Origin: Polynucleobacter kasalickyi
GTDB lineage: Bacteria > Pseudomonadota > Gammaproteobacteria > Burkholderiales > Burkholderiaceae
Assembly: GCF_900176405.1 (NCBI RefSeq)
Contig: NZ_FWXJ01000002.1
Coordinates: 62,001 to 126,000 of the forward strand
Length of the DNA: 64,000 bases
Direction: 5' to 3'
Each line of letters starts with the position of its first letter. Position 1 is the stretch's first letter. A model generated the notes under the pieces. It was not told where the DNA came from, made no database searches, and worked only from the letters and a program-made list of their open reading frames with translations. This document shows positions 25,543 through 34,488 of this stretch, in pieces. Made by a program: the position numbers and the translations under genes.

Positions 25543-27078
25543 TTATTCGATAGAATTTTTTACCGCGGGTTTTTTAATCGTACTCGCTTTTTTGGCCACT
25601 ACCTTTTTCGCCACGGGTTCTGACTGTTCAAGGGTATTTACCATGTTAGAGATTGCTGGTAAGGTCTTAGGTGTTGTCTTTCTGGCCGGTTTTACAATGA
25701 GGTCAGACACCAATTTAGTGGCAACTTTTGTCGTTACTTTGTTCTCAGCAGTGGATACAACTGGTGTTTCTTGCTTTGGAGTCGGTTTAGCTACTGCAGT
25801 TGGTTTTTTTGCAACCGGTTTGACAGTCGCCGGAGTTGCCTGATGCGCACGAATGAATTGTGAAATCACTGGATGAACTTTTTCGCGCCAACGGCGACCA
25901 GAAAAGATGCCATAGTGTCCGGCACCTTTTACTTCGTAAAAGGATTTATTGGTATTATTAATTCCTTTACATAAATCAATTGCTGCTCGGGTTTGTCCGC
26001 TGCCAGAAATATCATCCAGCTCACCTTCGATAGCTAAAAGAGCAGTAGTCTTAATATCTTGTGGTCTCACTAATTGACCTTTAATTTTCCAGGTACCGAG
26101 TGGTAGAGCAAATTCTTGAAAAACGGTCTTAATGGTTTCTAGATAATACTTTGCATCCATATCAAGCACTGCATTGTATTCATCATAGAACCTACGATGT
26201 GCTTGGGTATCTTGAGAATCGCCTTTGATCAAGTCTTGAAAGTAATCCCAATGCGATTTCATGTGTCGATCAGGGTTCATCGCCACAAAACCTGCATGCT
26301 GTAAAAATCCTGGATAGACCTTACGGCCAGCACCTGGATGATTTGCCGGGACCGTGTAAATCACATTATTTTCAAACCACTCAAATGATTTTGTCATAGC
26401 AAGTGAATTGACGGCAGTAGGTGATTTACGGGCATCAATTGGCCCACCCATCATGGTCATCGTGAGAGGTGTTTTTTCACCGTTGGTTGCCATGAGAGAA
26501 ATCGCTGCTAAGACTGGCACGGTTGGTTGACAGACCGAAACAACGTGTAAGTTTTCTGCGCCTATAAAGCGAATGAACTCTTGGATATAGAACACGTAAT
26601 CGTCTAGTCCAAATGTACCCTCAGATTCGGGGACGAGTCTGGCATCCGTCCAATCTGTGACATAAACCTTGTGATTTTGCAAAAGCGTTTTAACTGAATC
26701 ACGTAATAAAGAAGCGTGGTGTCCAGACAGCGGAGCAACTAAAAGTACTATAGGATCATCTTTCAAGTTCTTGATGGTTGCCACATCATCTGAAAAGCGC
26801 TTAAACCGAAGTAAACGACAAAACGGTTTTTTAATGGACTCAATTTCAGCGATGGCAACTGTTTTACCATGGGCTTGTACGCTCTTGATATTGAAATCAG
26901 GTTTCTCGTATTCTTTACCTAGGCGATGTAACAACTCGTAACCTGCAGCCGTTCTCTGCGATAAGGGCGAGTGGGACATTGGATTACTAGGGTTTGTAAA
27001 AATTTTGGCAGTGGTTTTCGCCCATGAACTTAGGGGCTCGAGCATGGCTCTTTGGAATTCTTGTAGTTGATACAGCAT
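25543..27078 (-). CDS. phaZ: Intracellular polyhydroxybutyrate depolymerase with basic C-terminal tail
   Basis: Mobilises stored poly-3-hydroxybutyrate granules. The protein has 511 residues from the ATG at 27078 (AAGGA upstream; an open TTG lies six codons earlier). The catalytic residues fall exactly at the positions reported for Ralstonia eutropha PhaZ1: Cys183 in SVCQP, Asp355 in EGELDD and His388 in GAGHYG. The core ends near residue 420, the length of PhaZ1. The remaining 90 residues are a Lys/Ala/Pro/Thr-rich tail (for example KPTAVAKPTPK and KKVVAKKASTIKKPA) like histone H1 or PhaM-type tails. The tail may bind DNA or the granule surface; this is inference. The gene is divergent from the toxin–antitoxin-like pair. 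Confidence 0.93.
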   Translation of the reverse strand: MLYQLQEFQRAMLEPLSSWAKTTAKIFTNPSNPMSHSPLSQRTAAGYELLHRLGKEYEKPDFNIKSVQAHGKTVAIAEIESIKKPFCRLLRFKRFSDDVATIKNLKDDPIVLLVAPLSGHHASLLRDSVKTLLQNHKVYVTDWTDARLVPESEGTFGLDDYVFYIQEFIRFIGAENLHVVSVCQPTVPVLAAISLMATNGEKTPLTMTMMGGPIDARKSPTAVNSLAMTKSFEWFENNVIYTVPANHPGAGRKVYPGFLQHAGFVAMNPDRHMKSHWDYFQDLIKGDSQDTQAHRRFYDEYNAVLDMDAKYYLETIKTVFQEFALPLGTWKIKGQLVRPQDIKTTALLAIEGELDDISGSGQTRAAIDLCKGINNTNKSFYEVKGAGHYGIFSGRRWREKVHPVISQFIRAHQATPATVKPVAKKPTAVAKPTPKQETPVVSTAENKVTTKVATKLVSDLIVKPARKTTPKTLPAISNMVNTLEQSEPVAKKVVAKKASTIKKPAVKNSIE

Positions 27079-27406
27079 GGCATCAATCCTTCGCAATTAA
27101 ATTGTATGTTCCAAACGCAACGAGATGGTCTTCTTATATTGCGTTGCAACAACAATATATTACAAATTGAAAAAAACAACAACTTATTTATTTAAAAACT
27201 TGTTTAAAAAATGGTTACAAAATTACTTACTGAACAAAAAGCTTTGTGTCTAATTTTTACTAAAATTTTCATTGATTAAAGTCTAACAACGGCTATTTTA
27301 GGTTTATTTTATCTAGTTAAAGAAAAATATAGAAAAAAGTAATGATGATTGTAAATCCAAGTAATGAATGTTATCATTTAATTGATAACATTTTTTTTAG
27401 AGATCA
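27079..27406. other. AT-rich divergent intergenic region with terminator-like palindrome
   Basis: This 328-base gap between phaZ and the toxin-like gene holds no gene. It is very AT-rich, with A and T runs and no clear consensus promoter. The only strong structure is the 10-bp inverted repeat AATGTTATCA (27367–27376) and TGATAACATT (27383–27392), followed by a run of T. It ends 14 bases before the start codon at 27407. Confidence 0.75.
27367..27398 (+). promoter_or_regulatory. Palindrome plus T-run just before the toxin-like gene: operator or attenuator
   Basis: AATGTTATCA and TGATAACATT are perfectly complementary around a 6-base loop and are followed by a run of eight or more T. The structure would work as a rho-independent terminator, yet it sits directly upstream of a start codon. 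It may be the operator bound by the downstream winged-helix protein, an attenuator, or an upstream insulating terminator. Confidence 0.6.
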
Positions 27407-27937
27407 ATGAGCTGGAAATTTGAAGAAGTCAACGCATTAAAGTCCCTTGTAGGTGTTTATCGATTACCTGAGGGGTGTTGGGCGGTATTTAAAGTAAAGG
27501 AAAGAGATGTATCCGGTGAAGAACGTCAAGCTTTGCCAGAGGGTATCGAATATTCTTGGGCGATTTTAATGCCTGGGGAATCCCCAATGTTACGAGGCGA
27601 TAGAATGGCAGGTGTCGATAACGCTGATGATGCGACGGTGAGGAGAAAAAATCAGAAAGATCCTACTGGACCGCAACACCGTGCACACAAGCATAAACCA
27701 GACTGGAAAAAAACAAAAGTAATTGGAGGTCAAGAGTGGCCTTTGTCTGGTAGGGGAGAAAGGCTTGATTTTCCTCCTTTAAGTCCTGGACATTTATGGC
27801 TAGAGTGTATGCAATGTTTGGAACAACTATTTGAAGATTTGGGGATCGATATCCCAACTTCTGAAAAATTGTTGGGCGCAAAGATGACGGAGGAAAGTTT
27901 TCGTTATTTACAAAAGAATACCAAGGTGAGTATATAA
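27407..27937 (+). CDS. Putative toxin, TumE/DUF6516-like
   Basis: A 176-residue soluble protein that I do not recognise with certainty. The order of features is like DUF6516 (TumE) toxins: a beta-rich N-terminal half, YSWAILMPG, RGDRMAGVDNADD, then a His-rich patch GPQHRAHKHKPDW, and a C-terminal helix LWLECMQCLEQLFEDLGIDI. In that family a conserved Asp-Asn and a His-x-His pair are typical. The strongest argument is the next gene, which encodes a winged-helix protein of the type that accompanies DUF6516. The stop is five bases before that start. There is no signal peptide or membrane segment. An unrelated regulatory protein cannot be excluded. Confidence 0.5.
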   Translation: MSWKFEEVNALKSLVGVYRLPEGCWAVFKVKERDVSGEERQALPEGIEYSWAILMPGESPMLRGDRMAGVDNADDATVRRKNQKDPTGPQHRAHKHKPDWKKTKVIGGQEWPLSGRGERLDFPPLSPGHLWLECMQCLEQLFEDLGIDIPTSEKLLGAKMTEESFRYLQKNTKVSI

Positions 27938-27942
27938 AGACA

Positions 27943-28620
27943 GTGGCTAGCTATTTAGAAGTAAAAGAAAAGATGGAGGCATTGATCATGGCAAGAAAGA
28001 AAAATAATGAAAATCTTTCAGAAAAACATGCAACAGTATTGAAGTTTTTGTCTGGAAAAGGTCCAAGTCCTATTGGTTCTGAAATGCAGGGAGCCTCAGG
28101 ACCGCTTGAAAAGCAATTTGTAGATGATGTTGAGGCACATATCATCAATCAAGATCAGGAAAATGAATCCTGTCCAAAGCCAACTGCTTTTGAAGATCTC
28201 ATCGTGGTACTTCGCTTGGTGATAGATAATCGCGAAATGTTAATCCTTATTGAGCAAGGAAATTGTGCGTCAGTTTCGGAACTCGCTCGGAAATTAGGCA
28301 GAGAACTGTCTAACGTATCACGCACCCTTTCAAAGCTGGTGGCTTATGGATTAGTAGATTTCGTGAAAGGTGAAGGACAGGTATCCAAAAAACCAGTTCT
28401 GCTAGTCAATCTGCCTAAAGGAACTCAAACAGATGATTGGGCGGAGGCGTATTGTGTTGCCAGAGCAGTCAGAGGGGGTGGGTTAACACGCATCGAACCA
28501 GGAAAATTTACTGTTGCGGAGGAGGCGGTCCGTTCCGCTTTAGGGGAGGCTGCAAAAGCTTTTAACACTCTGATCGCACCTTCAGAAAATTTGCAAACTT
28601 TAAAGCATCTACCAGTTTAA
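27943..28620 (+). CDS. Winged-helix transcriptional regulator, HVO_A0114-like (putative antitoxin)
   Basis: A 225-residue DNA-binding protein. Residues 85–155 hold a MarR/ArsR-like winged helix: AFEDLIVVLRLVIDN, then the HTH VSELARKLGRELSNVSRTLSKLVAYGLVDF and a wing. This matches the HVO_A0114 type that is paired with DUF6516 toxins. About 80 residues precede the domain, and about 65 follow it (RIEPGKFTVAEEAVRSALGEAAKAFNTL), which is longer than the usual single-domain antitoxin of about 110. The start is a GTG at 27943. The toxin-like gene lies just upstream, so the order is toxin then antitoxin. The palindrome before the pair is a candidate operator. Confidence 0.65.
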   Translation: MASYLEVKEKMEALIMARKKNNENLSEKHATVLKFLSGKGPSPIGSEMQGASGPLEKQFVDDVEAHIINQDQENESCPKPTAFEDLIVVLRLVIDNREMLILIEQGNCASVSELARKLGRELSNVSRTLSKLVAYGLVDFVKGEGQVSKKPVLLVNLPKGTQTDDWAEAYCVARAVRGGGLTRIEPGKFTVAEEAVRSALGEAAKAFNTLIAPSENLQTLKHLPV

Positions 28621-28665
28621 ATTTGAATAATTATCTGTGCTTTTTAGCCTGCATCGCAATAAAAA

Positions 28666-28717
28666 AATCCCCATTAAAAGCCAAACCTACTAGGCTAAGA
28701 ATGGGGATTATTTTTTT
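28666..28717. terminator. Bidirectional rho-independent terminator
   Basis: AATCCCCATT (28666–28675) and AATGGGGATT (28700–28709) are perfectly complementary, with a smaller AGCC/GGCT stem inside. A-rich sequence on the left and T-rich sequence on the right make it work on both strands. It separates the plus-strand regulator gene from the converging aminotransferase, whose stop codon overlaps the T tract. Confidence 0.93.
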
Positions 28718-29912
28718 ACAGAACAGCAGCAATACCTTGGGCAACAGTTTTGATATTCTTTGTATTCAAAGATGCTACACAAATTCTACCGGTACCCACT
28801 GCATACACACTATGTTCATTGATTAAACGATCCACTTGTTCTTTGGAAAGTCCAGTATAGGAGAACATACCTCGTTGCACTTTAATAAATTCAAAGTCTT
28901 TGTTAGCGCCAGCTGCTTTGAGTTCGGTGACTAATAGTTCTCTCATCGCCTTTATACGATCACGCATTTCCATTAACTCTTGCTCCCACATATTGCGCAG
29001 CGCAGTATCGTTTAAAACAGTTGCCACAATGGTTGCACCATGCGTTGGGGGATTGGAGTAGTTCGTACGAATAACACGCTTAATTTGAGACACCACTTTG
29101 GCAGTTTCTTCTTTGGACTGGGTCACAACGGATAAAGCACCAACCCGTTCCCCGTACAAGGAGAATGATTTGGAGAAAGAACTAGCGATGAAAAATGACA
29201 AGCCTGATTGGGTGAAGAGGCGCACTGCTAGCCCATCTTCGAAAATACCATCGGCAAATCCTTGGTAAGCAAGATCAAGGAAGGGAATTAATTTTTTCTC
29301 TTGGCAAATCGTAACCACTTCTTCCCATTGCGCTGGGCTCAAATCAGCCCCGGTAGGATTGTGACAGCAAGCATGGAGCACAATGATGCTATCCGCTGGC
29401 ATTGCAGATAAATACGCCTTCATCTCCGTAAAATTAACACCACGGGTAGTAGGGTCATAATAAGGGTAATTAACCACTTCAAAGCCAGCGCCTTCAAACA
29501 AGGCACGATGATTTTCCCAACTTGGGTCACTAATTGCTACTTTAGCGTTGGGTTTGAGTCGTTTTAAGAAATCTGCGCCAACCTTCAGGGCTCCAGTTCC
29601 GCCCAGAGTTTCAAAGCTAGCAGAGCGTCCAGCACCAGTCATCTCAGTTTCTGAGCTAAAAAGGAGTTGTTGAACGCCATTGTTATAAGCGGCAATACCT
29701 TCAATGGGCAGGTACCCACGGGCTTTTGGATTCTCCAAAATCATTTTCTCAGCAACTTGAACTGCGCGTAATAAAGGAATCTTGCCTTCTTCAGTAAAGT
29801 AGACGCCGACACCCAGGTTCACTTTATTAGGGTTTGAGTCCGCATTGAATGTCTCATAGAGACCGAGGATAGGATCGCGAGGTGCTAATTCAACAGATGA
29901 AAATAGGGTCAT
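28716..29912 (-). CDS. Aromatic-amino-acid / aspartate aminotransferase
   Basis: A class I PLP aminotransferase of the AspC/TyrB group, 398 residues. Family motifs are APRDPILGLYETFNADSNPNKVNLGVGVY near the start, GGTGALKVGADFL, HACCHNPTGADLS, LDLAYQGFADG and the PLP-lysine motif SSFSKSFSLYGERVGAL. AspC and TyrB have similar motifs; the sequence does not settle whether aspartate or tyrosine/phenylalanine is the main substrate, so no gene symbol is given. It is divergent from uvrB over 129 bases. Confidence 0.92.
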   Translation of the reverse strand: MTLFSSVELAPRDPILGLYETFNADSNPNKVNLGVGVYFTEEGKIPLLRAVQVAEKMILENPKARGYLPIEGIAAYNNGVQQLLFSSETEMTGAGRSASFETLGGTGALKVGADFLKRLKPNAKVAISDPSWENHRALFEGAGFEVVNYPYYDPTTRGVNFTEMKAYLSAMPADSIIVLHACCHNPTGADLSPAQWEEVVTICQEKKLIPFLDLAYQGFADGIFEDGLAVRLFTQSGLSFFIASSFSKSFSLYGERVGALSVVTQSKEETAKVVSQIKRVIRTNYSNPPTHGATIVATVLNDTALRNMWEQELMEMRDRIKAMRELLVTELKAAGANKDFEFIKVQRGMFSYTGLSKEQVDRLINEHSVYAVGTGRICVASLNTKNIKTVAQGIAAVL

Positions 29913-30041
29913 TTAGGCTTATTGTTTCTTAAAGTAGTAAAAAGGTTAAAAAATGAAATGATTCTGTCAATAATCAAAAAAAACTGCATAATTGACTGCT
30001 TAAATTATTAAAACTAGCAATAGTATTTTACCCAAACTCTC

Positions 30042-32165
30042 ATGGCTACTCGACAATCCAAGGCAAAAAACCCTAGTGGCAAAGAAAAATCAGGAGTTGC
30101 GCCTGCGCCAAGCCTTGACGAATCGAAGTTTGTACACTTTGAAAACTCGCCTTATGCGCTTTATCAACCCTTTTTACCAGCTGGTGATCAACCGACTGCC
30201 ATTGCAGGTTTGGTAGAAGGTATTGAAGATGGTTTATCTTATCAAACTTTGCTTGGGGTAACCGGTTCTGGTAAGACATATACCATGGCGAATGTGATCG
30301 CCAGGATGGGCCGGCCAGCCATTATTTTTGCCCCGAACAAGACCTTGGCAGCGCAGTTATATAGTGAGTTTCGAGAATTTTTTCCACGCAATGCGGTGGA
30401 ATACTTTGTGAGTTACTACGATTATTACCAACCTGAAGCCTATGTGCCACAACGTGATTTGTTTATCGAAAAGGATTCCTCGATTAATGAGCATATTGAA
30501 CAGATGCGCTTATCCGCCACTAAAAGTTTATTAGAGCGACGCGATGTAATTATCGTAGCCAGCGTTTCAGCGATTTACGGTATCGGTAATCCAGGTGATT
30601 ATCACAAGATGGTATTGGTACTGCGTCAAGGGGATAAATTATCCCAGTCAGACATTGTGAAGCGTTTAGTCGCGATGCAATATGACCGTAATGATGTTGA
30701 TTTTCACCGAGGAACTTTTCGGGTACGGGGCGATACGATTGATATTTTCCCAGCCGAGCATAATGAACTCGCGGTGCGCGTCGAATTATTTGATGATCAA
30801 GTCGATTCTTTACAGTTTTTTGATCCACTTACCGGCAAAATTAAACAACGAGTTGCTCGTTTTACCGTCTATCCCGGCTCACATTATGTAACCCCGCGTG
30901 AAACCGTGATGCGGGCGATTGAGCAAATTAAAGAAGAGTTGCGGGATCGGTTGGCAGAACTTTATAAAGATAATAAGTTGGTAGAAGCGCAACGACTCGA
31001 ACAAAGAACTAGGTTTGATTTAGAGATGTTGGCAGAGTTAGGTTTTTGTAAAGGAATTGAAAACTACTCTAGGCATTTATCCGGTGGTCAACCAGGTGAG
31101 GCGCCTCCTACTTTAATCGATTACTTGCCGCCTGATGCTTTGATGTTCTTAGATGAGTCTCATGTTCTGATTGGTCAATTTAATGGCATGTATAACGGTG
31201 ACCGAGCTCGTAAAGTCACGCTGGTAGATTTTGGTTTTCGATTGCCTTCCGCTTTAGATAATCGCCCCCTAAAATTCCCCGAGTTTGAAACAAAAATGCG
31301 TCAGACGGTATTTGTGAGCGCAACCCCTGCTGATTACGAGAATAACAAGACGAGTAATACGGTAGAGCAGGTAGTAAGGCCTACTGGGCTGGTTGATCCC
31401 ATCATTGAAGTATTACCGGCGACGACCCAAGTCGATGACCTCTTAAGTCAAATTAAAGAGCGTACGGTTCAAAATGAAAGAATATTGGTTACTGTTTTAA
31501 CGAAAAGGATGGCTGAGCAATTAACCGACTTTTTGTCGGATCATGGCGTCAAAGTACGATATGTGCACTCTGATATCGATACCGTCGAGCGCGTAGAAAT
31601 TATTCGTGATTTACGATTGGGGATGTTTGATGTCTTGGTGGGTATCAACTTGCTCCGCGAAGGTTTAGATATTCCGGAAGTGTCCTTGGTCGCTATTTTA
31701 GATGCTGATAAAGAAGGCTTTTTGCGTTCTGAGCGAAGTTTGATTCAGACGATTGGTCGAGCAGCTCGACATGTGAATGGGAAAGCAATCCTCTACGCTG
31801 ATCGGATTACGAACTCCATGAAAAGAGCCATGGATGAAACTGAGCGACGACGGATTAAACAAACTAGTTATAACTTAGAGCACGGTATTACTCCTAAAGG
31901 GGTTTCAAAGCGAATCAAAGACATCATTGACGGTGTTTATGATGTGGATGACGAAAAAGCGCAATGGCAGAACGCAAAAGAAAAAGCCAAGTTTGAGGAA
32001 ATGAACGAAAAAGATCTGGCGAAAGAAATTAAGCGTCTTGAAAAAGAAATGGTGGAGTTTGCCCGTAATCTGGAATTTGAGAAGGCGGCTCAAGCGCGAG
32101 ACCGTTTAGCTAAAATTCGTGCCATGGCTTTTGGGGCTCTACCCGTAGATCATCCTATTGTTTAA
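30042..32165 (+). CDS. uvrB: UvrABC system protein B
   Basis: The damage-verifying helicase of nucleotide excision repair. The protein has 707 residues, about 35 more than E. coli UvrB because of a Lys-rich N-terminal extension. The helicase motifs are [10 protein letters not shown] (Walker A), [12 protein letters not shown] and [11 protein letters not shown]. The beta-hairpin region is [16 protein letters not shown], followed by [32 protein letters not shown] and [11 protein letters not shown]-terminal UVR domain starts near residue 660 ([18 protein letters not shown]). soxY starts only 42 bases after its stop. Confidence 0.97.
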   Translation: MATRQSKAKNPSGKEKSGVAPAPSLDESKFVHFENSPYALYQPFLPAGDQPTAIAGLVEGIEDGLSYQTLLGVTGSGKTYTMANVIARMGRPAIIFAPNKTLAAQLYSEFREFFPRNAVEYFVSYYDYYQPEAYVPQRDLFIEKDSSINEHIEQMRLSATKSLLERRDVIIVASVSAIYGIGNPGDYHKMVLVLRQGDKLSQSDIVKRLVAMQYDRNDVDFHRGTFRVRGDTIDIFPAEHNELAVRVELFDDQVDSLQFFDPLTGKIKQRVARFTVYPGSHYVTPRETVMRAIEQIKEELRDRLAELYKDNKLVEAQRLEQRTRFDLEMLAELGFCKGIENYSRHLSGGQPGEAPPTLIDYLPPDALMFLDESHVLIGQFNGMYNGDRARKVTLVDFGFRLPSALDNRPLKFPEFETKMRQTVFVSATPADYENNKTSNTVEQVVRPTGLVDPIIEVLPATTQVDDLLSQIKERTVQNERILVTVLTKRMAEQLTDFLSDHGVKVRYVHSDIDTVERVEIIRDLRLGMFDVLVGINLLREGLDIPEVSLVAILDADKEGFLRSERSLIQTIGRAARHVNGKAILYADRITNSMKRAMDETERRRIKQTSYNLEHGITPKGVSKRIKDIIDGVYDVDDEKAQWQNAKEKAKFEEMNEKDLAKEIKRLEKEMVEFARNLEFEKAAQARDRLAKIRAMAFGALPVDHPIV

Positions 32166-32207
32166 AACGGTTTAAAATATAAAAAAAAGTTACTTAAGGA
32201 TCAATTA

Positions 32208-32654
32208 ATGAATCGTCGCGAATTATTGAAAATGACGACCCTGTTTGGCTTAATGGCCAGTAGTGGTCTGATTACACAAGCTCAAGCTAATGAGTGGGAA
32301 AAACAAGCATTCGAGGGTAAATCCTTGGATGATGTGGTCAAAGCACTAGGTGGTGGTGGCACCGAAAAATCATCCGGCGTCAATCTTACAGCACCTGATA
32401 TTGCAGAAAATGGTGCAGTGGTTCCCATTGTGATTGCAACCACCTTGAAAGCTAGTCAGATGGCCATTATTGTGGAAAAGAATCCGACTGCTTTGTCCGG
32501 TATTTTTTATTTCCCCGAAGGGGCTGAGCCTTTTGTATCAACACGCGTGAAGATGGCTCAAACATCCAACGTCTATGCGTTAGTAAAGGCTGATCAAAAG
32601 TGGTACATCGCTTCTAAAGAAGTGAAAGTAACACTTGGTGGTTGTGGCGGTTAA
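32208..32654 (+). CDS. soxY: Thiosulfate-oxidation carrier protein SoxY
   Basis: The periplasmic carrier half of SoxYZ. Sulfur intermediates are bound to its C-terminal cysteine and presented to SoxAX and SoxB. The protein has 148 residues. It begins with a Tat-type signal, NRRELLKM, then a hydrophobic stretch ending in AQA near residue 27. The last residues are TLGGCGG, the swinging-arm motif with carrier Cys146. AAGGA precedes the ATG. It is the first gene of soxYZAXB. SoxZ follows after 29 bases. Confidence 0.96.
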   Translation: MNRRELLKMTTLFGLMASSGLITQAQANEWEKQAFEGKSLDDVVKALGGGGTEKSSGVNLTAPDIAENGAVVPIVIATTLKASQMAIIVEKNPTALSGIFYFPEGAEPFVSTRVKMAQTSNVYALVKADQKWYIASKEVKVTLGGCGG

Positions 32655-32683
32655 TTGATTGATCTTCAATAAAAGGAATTGAT

Positions 32684-32995
32684 ATGGCAGATCCAATGCG
32701 CGTTAGAGCATCTGAAGTAAATGGTTTAGTAGATGTAAAAGTATTAATGAAACATGATATGGAAACTGGGCAGCGTAAAGACGCAGCTGGCAAAGTGATT
32801 CCAGCTTGGTTTATTACTAATTTGGTGGCTAAAGTTGGTGCTAAAGAAGTTTTTAAAGCCCAGTTTGGCACCGCAATTTCGAAAGACCCATTTTTGAATT
32901 TCAAAATTAAAGGTCCTAAAAAAGGCGACGAAATTACAATTACTTGGTTTGACTCAAAAGGCGAAACGAGAACTGATCGCGCTTTGATTGCGTAA
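32684..32995 (+). CDS. soxZ: Thiosulfate-oxidation carrier protein SoxZ
   Basis: The partner of SoxY, 103 residues with an immunoglobulin-like beta-sandwich pattern. It begins with DPMRVRASEVNGLVDVKVLMKHDMETGQRKDAAG and includes PAWFITNL and DPFLNFKIKGPKKGDEITITWFDSKGE, as in known SoxZ. No signal peptide is present, as expected: SoxYZ is exported as a complex using the SoxY signal. AAAAGGAATT lies upstream of the ATG. Confidence 0.96.
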   Translation: MADPMRVRASEVNGLVDVKVLMKHDMETGQRKDAAGKVIPAWFITNLVAKVGAKEVFKAQFGTAISKDPFLNFKIKGPKKGDEITITWFDSKGETRTDRALIA

Positions 32996-33036
32996 TATTT
33001 GATGTCGATTCCTTTTACCTTGTAAGGCTTTATCCA

Positions 33037-33831
33037 ATGAAAAAATCTTTAGTACTGTTGTTTACTCTCGGCTGTTTAAGTCAAGTGGTGTTTGGGCAAA
33101 ATATTTCAGATGAAATTGCCAAGTACAGAGAAATGATTGCCGATGGCAACCCTGCTGAGTTATACGCGGCGGCAGGTGAGGAACTTTGGGTCAAACCAAA
33201 TGGCCCGAAGCAAGCAACTTTGCAACAGTGTGATTTGGGTAAGGGCCCTGGAGTCGTGAAAGGGGCATTCGCTGAATTGCCAAGATATTTCTCTGATACC
33301 AATCGGGTCCAAGACCTTGAGTCACGTTTAATGTCCTGCATGGAAACTTTGCAGGGAATTGCGTCAAGCGATGTCATCAAAGATGCTTTTGGTAAAGGCT
33401 TGCGAAAAGACTTAGAAGCCGTAGTTGCTTATGTGGTGACTGAGTCTAAAGACTTACCGATTAAAGTGGTACCTAAACATCCGAAAGAAAAAGAAATGGC
33501 GCAACTAGGCGCCAAGATATTCTTTTATCAAGCGGGTCCGATGGACTTTTCTTGTGCAACCTGTCACTCCCAAAATAATAAACGGATTCGTTTACAAGAT
33601 CTTCCAAACATCACCACTGCAAAAGGGGCTGCTGAAGGCTGGGGATCTTGGCCTGCTTACCGAGTTTCTAGTGGTGAGTTTTGGACCATGCAACGACGGT
33701 TAAACGATTGTTTTAGACAACAACGACTCCCGATGCCGATTTACGGCTCTGATGCTACGGTTGCCCTATCGATGTATATGGCCTCAAAAGGCAATGGGGG
33801 AATCATTCAGACCCCTGGTCTGAAACGCTAA
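33037..33831 (+). CDS. soxA: SoxA, L-cysteine S-thiosulfotransferase c-type cytochrome subunit (monoheme form)
   Basis: With SoxX it joins thiosulfate to the SoxY carrier cysteine. The protein has 264 residues with an Sec signal ending near VVFG (residue 20). There is only one haem-binding motif, CATCH (Cys173, Cys176 and His177). In diheme SoxA a second CxxCH occurs in the N-terminal half; here that region keeps only Cys65 (LQQCDLGKGPG) and Cys101, a likely disulfide. Cys225 in LNDCFRQQRLP is the expected distal haem ligand, known in SoxA to be modified to a persulfide. It therefore belongs to the monoheme SoxA group. Confidence 0.94.
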   Translation: MKKSLVLLFTLGCLSQVVFGQNISDEIAKYREMIADGNPAELYAAAGEELWVKPNGPKQATLQQCDLGKGPGVVKGAFAELPRYFSDTNRVQDLESRLMSCMETLQGIASSDVIKDAFGKGLRKDLEAVVAYVVTESKDLPIKVVPKHPKEKEMAQLGAKIFFYQAGPMDFSCATCHSQNNKRIRLQDLPNITTAKGAAEGWGSWPAYRVSSGEFWTMQRRLNDCFRQQRLPMPIYGSDATVALSMYMASKGNGGIIQTPGLKR

Positions 33832-33849
33832 AATCAGGAAGCGAACATA

Positions 33850-34476
33850 ATGAACCAAATTTTAAAAATATCTTTTGCTTTGATGGTATTGATCATTGGT
33901 ATTAATCCAACGATTCATGCGGCTGAAAAAGCAGATCCCAAAGTCGTGCAAATGATGCAAAGTAGTTTTGTTGCTGCCGGCGTCGCTGATTTAAGTCGTT
34001 TAACGCAAGATGAATTGCAACTCCTTTGTTCAGATGAGAAATATCGCGATTCAAAGGCAGGCAAGGCAAAAGCTATCACACTCCAAACTGAAGCCTTAGC
34101 CAAGATCCCTAAACCAGTCGATGGTGTTTTCCTCGGTGATTGGAAAAAAGGTGAACAGGTTGCTCAGAGTGGACGTGGTGCAACTTTTACCGATGGTCCC
34201 AATACGGTCAACGGTGGTGGTTGTTATAACTGTCACCAGATTGATCCAAAAGAAATTTCTCATGGCACCATGGGCCCTTCCTTAGCAGCTTATGGCAAAA
34301 CTAGAGGGAATTCTGCGCCCATTGTTGAATATACATGGAACCGGATTTACAACTCAAAGTCCTATAATGCCTGCAGTAACATGCCACGCTTTGGCCACTT
34401 TAATTTGTTAACCCAAGAGCAAATGAAGGACTTAATGGCCTTATTATTAGATCCAAATTCACCAGTTAATCAATAA
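33850..34476 (+). CDS. soxX: SoxX, L-cysteine S-thiosulfotransferase c-type cytochrome subunit
   Basis: The second subunit of SoxAX. The protein is 208 residues with an Sec signal (hydrophobic segment 5–22, likely cut after IHA). Its haem c motif is GGGCYNCHQID near residue 126, and the probable axial Met is in CSNMPRFGHF. Other SoxX features are QSGRGATFTDGPNTVNGGGC and GTMGPSLAAYG. An N-terminal insertion of roughly 75 residues before the cytochrome domain is typical of longer SoxX proteins. AGGAAG lies upstream of the ATG. Confidence 0.94.
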   Translation: MNQILKISFALMVLIIGINPTIHAAEKADPKVVQMMQSSFVAAGVADLSRLTQDELQLLCSDEKYRDSKAGKAKAITLQTEALAKIPKPVDGVFLGDWKKGEQVAQSGRGATFTDGPNTVNGGGCYNCHQIDPKEISHGTMGPSLAAYGKTRGNSAPIVEYTWNRIYNSKSYNACSNMPRFGHFNLLTQEQMKDLMALLLDPNSPVNQ

Positions 34477-34488
34477 AGTCTGACTGAC

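Noticed and set aside
25478-25843. 121-codon plus-strand frame opposite the phaZ tail
   Set aside because: It is the antisense image of the Lys/Ala-rich tail, which gives an artificially hydrophobic translation.
29913-30041. LexA (SOS) box upstream of uvrB
   Set aside because: No CTGT-N8-ACAG element was found between the aminotransferase and uvrB.
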